Origin: Aporrectodea caliginosa
Lineage: Eukaryota; Annelida; Clitellata; Crassiclitellata; Lumbricidae
DNA length: 64,000 nt
Reading direction: 5' to 3'
Assembly (NCBI GenBank): GCA_020284085.1
Contig: JACEVL010000417.1
Location: 372,001-436,000 of the forward strand
The translations under genes were made by a program, and so were the position numbers. Of the stretch, positions 57,468 to 64,000 are shown in pieces (position 1 is the stretch's first letter; every line of letters begins with the position of its first letter). The notes under the pieces are model-generated. The model was not told the DNA's origin. It did no database searches and saw nothing but the letters and a program-made list of their open reading frames with translations.

Positions 57468-60247
57468 ATGGATAAGTGCACTGACATTAAATCAGCGATT
57501 GAAGTAAATAAGTTGAGCGCTAAAGAGCTGAATGCCATATTAAAACATTATGGCAAGAGCGCTACCGGTAACAGACGTCATAAGATCGTCCTAGTATGCG
57601 AGCTACTCGGTATTAAAGACGAACCTGGAACGTTTTGTCATGTGTTAAATGAGGTCAAACAGTCCAAGACTGGGTGGACGAAAGATATTCGTAAGTGTCC
57701 AGCTGTTACATTGAATGCTGTTGTCGACTATCTTCTGAGGTCCCATGATACGGTGACCCATACAGAGACGGGACATTTGGAGACATTTACTGTAGAAAAT
57801 ATGAAGCGCTACAAAACACTGCGTTCATACAAACTGTATGCAGCAGGCCATGTGCACAGTATGAGCTTTCTACCAATGGGCGATGGTGACCGATGTGCGC
57901 TGAAAGGTCGATGCAATCCGTCATTTGATACATCGGGGACGATCTACGAGTGCATAGTTCTGTTCAACAAGGAAACTGAAAAGCCTATTGGGTCGTCATG
58001 TACGTGCACAGCTGGTCAAGGTGAAGCATGTACTCATGTTGCCGCACTTTTGTTCGCCTTGGAAGACTTTACTAGCCTCGGACATCACCAACTACCTGAC
58101 GATCCAGCAAGCACAGAGATTCTATGTGCCTGGAATGCACCAAAAGCAGCCAAGGTCAGTTATGTGGTCCACTATGCTAGTGCTATTGCTTTGGAAATTA
58201 GTAAAATAATTTATTTGCCAAATTTATTATGTTAGGGTAGCAAAAAGTTAAAGGCATTAATTAAGTGCCATGTCATCCAACTACTTGCTGCAAGTATTAC
58301 GTAGTTGGCAAATTGCTTTAAAGATTTCACCTATGCGGTGCCTCGAACATTATTTTATGGCTCAAGATGCACACTATCAGTCTTGCACTTAGTCGAGGCC
58401 AGGACAGACTTGTTTTACCGATCCAGAATGGATTATAGCCTGCATAGATCTTGCCTAACGTGCAAGTTGAATGCAGACCCTCTCGTATCGGCAGTGACCT
58501 GTCTATTGCAGATACTAAAGTATTAATGTAATGTAACTGCAGTTCATAACAAACTAGAGAGCAACAGAATGAGCAATGGTAGACCACAAAACTTTCATAA
58601 TGTACTTTGGAAATTTGTTCGATTCTGTTAAGCTTTGTTAATTAAGCATAAATTAAGTATGCTACATAAACAAAGGACAACAAATTTTAGAATTACAATT
58701 TCTATTTACATTAACAACAAACATAAATATGACAACATTAAAGTCATAAATAATTACAATCTTTGCAAGGTAGGCACACCTGTTCACAATTGCTGCCAGC
58801 ATAATGGCGAGCTGTTCAGCTCCCTACTGAAGTAATGCACAAATCATACAAAATACTGACAATGACAATGACTTCATACAATAAGTCATAAAAATCTGGT
58901 CATAGCAGTTATATACGTCACACTGATTAATCAGTCACTTCATAAGTGACAGTGTGTCAGTGCCACACTTCAAAAATTCCACAAATATCAGCAGTTCAAG
59001 TTTGATTACATGTCATCATGCAAGCGATATATGATCACGATTTTTCATTTAATTGCTGCTTGGCATTATGTTTCTAGGTTGATCCAGTGCCATTACAGCA
59101 CGTGTCATTCGATCAGACAGCACCTGGCAAGCCAGAATCAAGTCGCACAAAAAAGCGCCTACATGACTTTAATCCTGCAGCTCCCGAAAAAAGAACTGTA
59201 GATCCTAATCGGTATGCGGCATTAGTTCACGAGTTAAGCTTATGTCAGCCGGATGTTCCATTCCTGACAATTGCCGATGGCTCACAGTGGGCTTCAAATT
59301 CTCCACAACCATGCCATCAGTCTGTTAATATTTTACCTGATACAGTTGCAGAATTTGATAGCATTCTTTTGCCAGCAGCTACAGTGAACGTTGTAACAAG
59401 CCAGACTGAACCAAAATCTGTTTTAGAGGTGGCAGAAGATTATTTTACAAGCATGTTGTCACAAGGGCGTTCCGACTTGTCAGATAAAATTGAGGAAGCA
59501 ATGACAAATATATTTGTGCTCTCACATGAGAACCAACAACGTATAGAACAAATTACAATGGGCCAACATTTAAACCCAAGCTGGCACCACTACAGAAAGG
59601 GCGTAATTACCGGAACATTAATAAATGCTGTCCGCACTAGAATGGATTCTATTACTAAAGGCAGAGCTACTGATGCTCAACGGCTTGTTGATCAGTGTCT
59701 AGGCAATGTCCCCAGCTTTCAGGGAAATAAGGACACGCGATATGGTCTCGCAAATGAAGCAGTTGCAGTGGATAAATATATCAAAATTACTTGTGAAGGA
59801 CACACAAACTTTAGAGTCATATCGTGCGGACTTGTCCTCGACACTACACACTGCTTTATCGGTGCTAGTCCCGATCGCATAGCCTACTGTGACTGCCATG
59901 GTTCGTGGATCGTTGAAATTAAATGTCCAGCTTCAATGGCAAAACAACCAACGGGATCTTTTGATCAATTGCCATATATTGACAACAGTTCAGGACAAAT
60001 GCAATTGAAGAAAAGCCATCATTACTTTTCGCAAACTATGCTGTACATGGCAGTTTGTAAAAAACCGTATACCGACTTTGTTTTATGGTCACCACAGGAA
60101 ACTGTTGTTATTAATGTTGAATTTGATGCCACGGTGTGGCAGGAGCTTCTGAGTAGCAGCTTGTATTTTTATCAGCATTTCATTATGCCTATATCCGTAC
60201 AGAACTGTCTACTTAAACATCAAGCCAGTCAACAACTCAATCAGTAA
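57468..60247 (+). CDS. SAP-SWIM-YqaJ exonuclease protein, two exons
   Basis: Exon 1 runs from ATG 57468 (an in-frame ATG at 57411 is possible but its 19 residues look untranslated) to 58154 (CCAAG|GTCAGT). Exon 2 is 59078-60247 (acceptor tatgtttctag). Both junctions are phase 0. Domains: SAP-like LSAKELNAILKHYGKSATG (near the N-terminus), SWIM zinc finger CTCTAGQGEACTHVAALLFA (near residue 200), then a YqaJ-type nuclease in exon 2 with GVITGTLINAVRTR, the active-site pattern GASPDRIAYC...IVEIKCP, and QTMLYM. The PD-(D/E)XK nuclease family includes phage lambda exonuclease. In transposons it could process ends or intermediates. The frame is intact, about 618 codons from 57468. Expected to act in the nucleus with the neighbouring transposase. 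Confidence 0.85.
58155..59077 (+). other. Intron of the SAP-SWIM-YqaJ gene
   Basis: AT-rich and begins gtcagt, ends ttctag. No nested element recognised. Confidence 0.75.
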
Positions 60248-60907
60248 AATCACCTCGTGAATCAGCACTAGCAGTTTTTATGTGCAATAATTTTCAATGT
60301 AAACAGTTGACATTAGATGCTGCAGACAAATCAGTATTATTCTAATATTGTGTAAGCTGTCTTTTGTTGTTACTTATGATTTGTTTCGTCTGCTGATTTT
60401 TTTCAGCGTCAGTAATGTTTGTATTATTTCAAGGCTTTAACCTTTTTAGTCAAATTGATTGGTTCTAGTCTATTATTAACTTTTATGCATGTTATTTGCC
60501 ATCGTCTTTTTAATTATATTACTATTTCAATCATTTTAGTCTGAATTTATTATGGTTGCATTACAGGGTAGGTGTAAAGTAGTGGTCTGCTTTGCAGTTA
60601 TGTCCTATGGGCAAATAGCCTTCAAATTGAAAATTGACTGACTGCTTTATTCTATTTGAACAAAGCTGATAGCTTATCTTTGATTTCTTGATAGTTAATT
60701 GAAATGTTATCATGTACTGTAATTATATGTGTTCACACTAATATGCAATATAATTGGGCTAATTCTAAGTTGAATTTTAAACTTAGCTTTAACGCAGTTT
60801 GCAGTTATGTCAAAAAATCATTAACTGAACAGTATAAAAGTGGAATGTGTGACTGTCATTCCAGTATATAGTATATCTTTTAAGTTGTCTTTCTAAAGAC
60901 AACAGTA
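60248..60907. other. Shared 3' region between the two transposon genes
   Basis: 660 AT-rich bases between two convergent stop codons. No coding frame. Confidence 0.7.
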
Positions 60908-63900
60908 TCACACTTTCAGAAATGGCCGTTTGAAATTTACAAGATATGCACATGCTTTAAAAATATTCTCATAGTTATTAATCATTGCCAGCTTTACTTC
61001 AGTTGCCAGAATCTGGCATTCCTTTATAGCACGCATTGCGCGTTCCACATGAATGCGAGCAACTGATATTTTCTCTGAAAATTCTAGCTCTTCCTTGCTG
61101 AACTGACCAGTAGTGCGATTTTTGAAAGGTGGTATTAGCAGCGTCACACCATCGGGTAATTCTCTCGCTATTGTAAAACCCCGATCCACCATTACTTTAT
61201 CACCGGGCTTCAATGACATAAGTAATTGCTCGGATTCAGAAGTTATTTTCTTGTCACTAGCACGACCTCCCCACATACTTGATATGTAAATAATAGCACC
61301 ACTAGGGTTCATCCCAACTAAAAACTTTACAGTGCTGTGGTGCTTGTAGTTGGAATGCATGTGTCTGTGAGCAGACAATGAACCCGGGGTTTGACTAAAA
61401 ACCTCCGTGCAATCAAGGACTATACGAACGTTGTCGAAGTTTTGAAAGCAGTCGGCCTGCTTCAAAGTGCTTTGGTCCTTTGAAGGCATGCAACATATCT
61501 GTTCGAGTTCTTTAGATAACAGAATAACCCATGTATTAAAAAGTACAGACAAGGTACTCTCGGCAATGCCAAACCGTCTTGCAAGGTCTTTAGATGGTAG
61601 GCCAAGACGAAGACGCACCAGAGTAACAAAAAACTCCTCTTCAAGAGATAAAGCACGTGATCTGCCTGGCTTATTGCGAAAACGCATCGAGTTATGTTTT
61701 TTACCGGTACACGACACATACTGCATGTTAGTCGCCAAAGGCTCAAGATATCGATAAAGTGCCAAAAAAACGTCGTAGCTTGGCAGGCCGGTGTAGTACC
61801 GAAACATATCGGGTGTGTCCATAACAGCCTTAAGAGACAACAGCTGCCCTTTAACTTCCATAGAATTCAAGAGGTCTGAAGAAATTTTGGCCTGTTTATA
61901 GTCGCTCAAAAAGTCACTGATCTCAGGACATGCTGCTTGCATTTGATCGATGACTTCAGCAACTCGACCGCCTCGCTTCGTTTCTATGTAGTCATGATCA
62001 TGATTCACTTTATCGATGAGCTGAAATGCAAAAAATGATGTATTTGTTTATGAATGCATGAACTGTTGACATTTATGGATTTGACAGTACTGAATAGCGA
62101 GTTATCTGGAGCAAAGCTTAGGTCACGTGCAAGATGTTTTATGTTAAAAGTTTTTGTTTACTTACTGTGTTTTTATGCAATCATTATATTGATGGTAAAC
62201 TCAGTTTTCAAAACAAAATTTAAAGATGCACTTGAAATAGCTGTTGTGAATGTCTGAACATAGCTTACAGGAGAGGTAGAAGAATAGTTTGCTATAAGCA
62301 GTTGCTACAATGTCATGTAAACTGATCATCACTGTTCTTAAACAAAGTTGTCATGAGACAGTCTTAAACTGTAATAATACACCAGTAAATTAATTACTGC
62401 AATAATTTTGGTATAACGGTTTAAATTCTATTACGCTATTTATATGACACACTCATTTAGTAATCCAGTATATGTTTATCACCAGCATGGTTATCTTGAA
62501 TGATTGGTACTAATTTGCTTACCGGTATTTCTGACATTTCATCATTGCCAGGCTGTGATTCAGAGTCCAGATTGAGAGGTTCAGTTGAATATTCAGTCAT
62601 AGATGTGGCATCAGTCTACAACACATAAAACACACTTCTAATTAGTGGTAGGCCCTAAACAATTATTCTATTTATATTCAACGCGCAAGTTAACAGTTTA
62701 TAGTTTATTGTTATAGGCCCTGAGTTTTATTTTCTTTGTCATTGTGTGTTATATGAACTCTGTAAACTGTTGCATTATTGTCAGCGGTATTAATAAAGGC
62801 ATATTGATTGATTGATTAAGACAAACTTCTAATTAGTGGTAGGCCCTATACAATTATTATGCAGACCAAAATGTTGTCTGATTTTATTAAACAGAACGGG
62901 CTCGCAGTCATATTTGTGGCTCTCATTACTTCTTTTCACAAGGACCTGGATGAATTAAATTCATGGGGTAGACAAAGTATGGCTGAGATTAGATTCTCTA
63001 ATTCAGTTTTTGAATGACAAAATGTAGTTGCCACAGACATTTTAAACTAAGTATAGGATTTATTAATTACAGGGCTGCATCCAATTATGATACAAACTGG
63101 AGGTCACAAAGGTACATCTATGCATACATTTGTTGACAGATAAATGCATCTATAGAACATTATAATATATACTCGACTTAAGCTGATTAATCAATTGCAT
63201 TTAAACATGTTTTACTCATATATTATGCATTTCTAAAAGAAGACATTGTATTCAACAGGGATGTAACGTCTCAAGCTTTTGAGTTTTGACGAGTCTGAGT
63301 CGAGTCCAAGTCCAGTAAGTCTCAAGCCCGAGTCGAGTCCAAGACTTACTTACATCTTTTAAGCTGTTAAATTGAACTTTTTGTCTTCATCATTATTTCT
63401 GCCTGCTGCACAACTGCAGTACAGTTGTTAGCAACACGATTATTTATAAATACTAGACTTAAGAGTAAGTTTCACCAATAATAATAGACGTTTAACATTT
63501 GTTTATGAAACAGTCTGAACAGTACAAGTCCAAGTTCAGTCGGAGTCTGGCGCCGGCTGACTCGAGTCAAGTAAAAGTCCGCTCCAAGCTGGACTCGAGT
63601 CCGGAGTCACATATGCCTTGTATTTAACGTGTCGTGTGCATTCACAACTTTATTGTGCCAATAACAGAGAAGGGTGTAATCAACGGACAAGGTGCATTCA
63701 ATAACTAAAGAAACATAAAAGATACCTCTAATGTTGGCTCTCCATCACCGTCTTTCACTATCTTTCTTCTCTTTGGTGGCGGCAGCGACGAAGTCCTTGA
63801 TGTTGCCTTCTTAGTGCTCCGAGGTGTGTGACCCTTGACACCTGGCAGCATGTCTGGCAAGACGTGGTTCCAGCCGATTCGCCGACTCTTTGCATTAGGT

Positions 63901-64000
63901 GGATTCGAGAAATGGCACGAACACAATCTGTGATGTGGTTCTGGTATCCATCGCTTATGAGGCAAAACTTTGCCGTTATCATCCACTGCGCATCTCTTGA
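60908..64000 (-). CDS. THAP-HTH-DDE transposase, three exons, 5' end outside the window
   Basis: Exon 1 (beyond 64000 to 63726, donor TTAGAG|GTATCT) has the second half of a THAP zinc finger (KRWIPEPHHRLCSCHF) and a basic stretch PPPKRRKIVKD. Exon 2 is 62615-62523 (31 codons, acid- and Ser-rich). Exon 3 is 62020-60908 (acceptor tgcatttcag). All junctions are phase 0. Exon 3 carries an HTH_Tnp_4 helix-turn-helix (SLEEEFFVTLVRLRLGLPSK, DLARRFGIAESTLS) and a DDE_Tnp_4 nuclease: Asp in RIVLDCTEVF, Asp in VMVDRGFTIA, Glu in RIHVERAMRAIK. THAP binds the transposon ends and DDE cuts and joins. The frame is intact, so it may be active or only recently silent. In an unspliced view the HARBI1-like exon alone looks like a 366-residue gene. 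Confidence 0.85.
62628..62860 (+). mobile_element. LINE 3'-end insertion with a long direct repeat
   Basis: A sequence of about 33 bases (cttctaattagtggtaggcc, ct-acaattatt) occurs at 62636-62668 and 62826-62858. Between them is a LINE-like 3' end with aataaagg and an (attg)n tail. It lies in intron 1 of the transposase gene. Confidence 0.7.
63256..63619. mobile_element. hAT-like MITE in intron 1 of the transposase gene
   Basis: Left end CAGGGATGTAACGTCTC. The right end, reversed, is AAGGCATATGTGACTCC. Flanks gtattcaa (63248-63255) and gtatttaa (63620-63627) agree at 7 of 8. The subterminal parts repeat gagtcgagtccaag. Confidence 0.65.

Larger units (their letters stand above)
57302..64000. 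mobile_element. ISL2EU-like DNA transposon, right end outside the window
   Basis: Two convergent spliced genes, SAP-SWIM-YqaJ (+) and THAP-HTH-DDE_Tnp_4 (-), have no unrelated gene between them. The pairing of a YqaJ-type exonuclease with a THAP/DDE transposase is what I know for ISL2EU, a member of the PIF/Harbinger-related group. The left end probably lies just after the RT fragment, at about 57300-57330. The TIR cannot be confirmed because the partner is beyond 64000. Confidence 0.6.

Overview
This is a repeat-rich piece of an animal nuclear genome, not a microbial one. The reasons are spliced genes with GT-AG introns, tRNA-derived SINEs, non-LTR reverse transcriptase remnants, hAT, PIF/Harbinger, Polinton and ISL2EU-like DNA transposons, long microsatellites and an assembly gap. 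An F-type lectin exon, a BRICHOS precursor, a RING/B-box-Kelch gene and abundant Polinton, ISL2EU and CR1-like elements fit a marine invertebrate. I cannot name the phylum from sequence alone.

1-16 kb: decayed transposons and repeats. It holds a broken F-type lectin exon (847-1110), a 145-bp palindrome (2160-2304), CR1-like fragments, many copies of a retroelement tail module, two hAT-like non-autonomous elements (9966-10319 and 10682-11595) and SINEs. 16.4-26.7 kb: one (CATA)n microsatellite has been cut into three pieces by a DNA transposon of unassigned superfamily (16917-19440, with a MITE inside it) and by a young gag-protease-only LTR retrotransposon (19510-26230). The 3' LTR of that retrotransposon holds a further TIR element. 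26.7-30 kb: a reverse transcriptase relic split by a hAT element, then SINEs and tandem repeats.

30.4-32.5 kb, minus strand: three small exons join in phase to encode a BRICHOS-domain precursor ending in a basic cleavage site and a 12-residue Cys-rich peptide. I consider this the most interesting host gene here. 33.7-46 kb: a 16-bp minisatellite, a satellite of about 197 bp with about 11 units, a decayed hAT element with a nested MITE, nested PIF/Harbinger MITEs, more reverse transcriptase relics and a 169-base gap.

46.3-54.4 kb: two Polinton (Maverick) remnants. One is a piece of DNA polymerase B. The other is an internally deleted element with both TIRs, an integrase and a polymerase N-terminus. 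The second sits between the 3' ends of two convergent genes, a C2H2 zinc-finger gene (49427-50862, one frameshift) and a RING/B-box/coiled-coil-Kelch gene (57135-54371, one in-frame TAG).

57.3 kb to the window end: an ISL2EU-like transposon with two convergent spliced genes, SAP-SWIM-YqaJ exonuclease (+) and THAP-DDE transposase (-). It runs off the right edge. The exon joins proposed here were deduced by eye from splice sites and reading phase. Transcripts would be needed to prove them.
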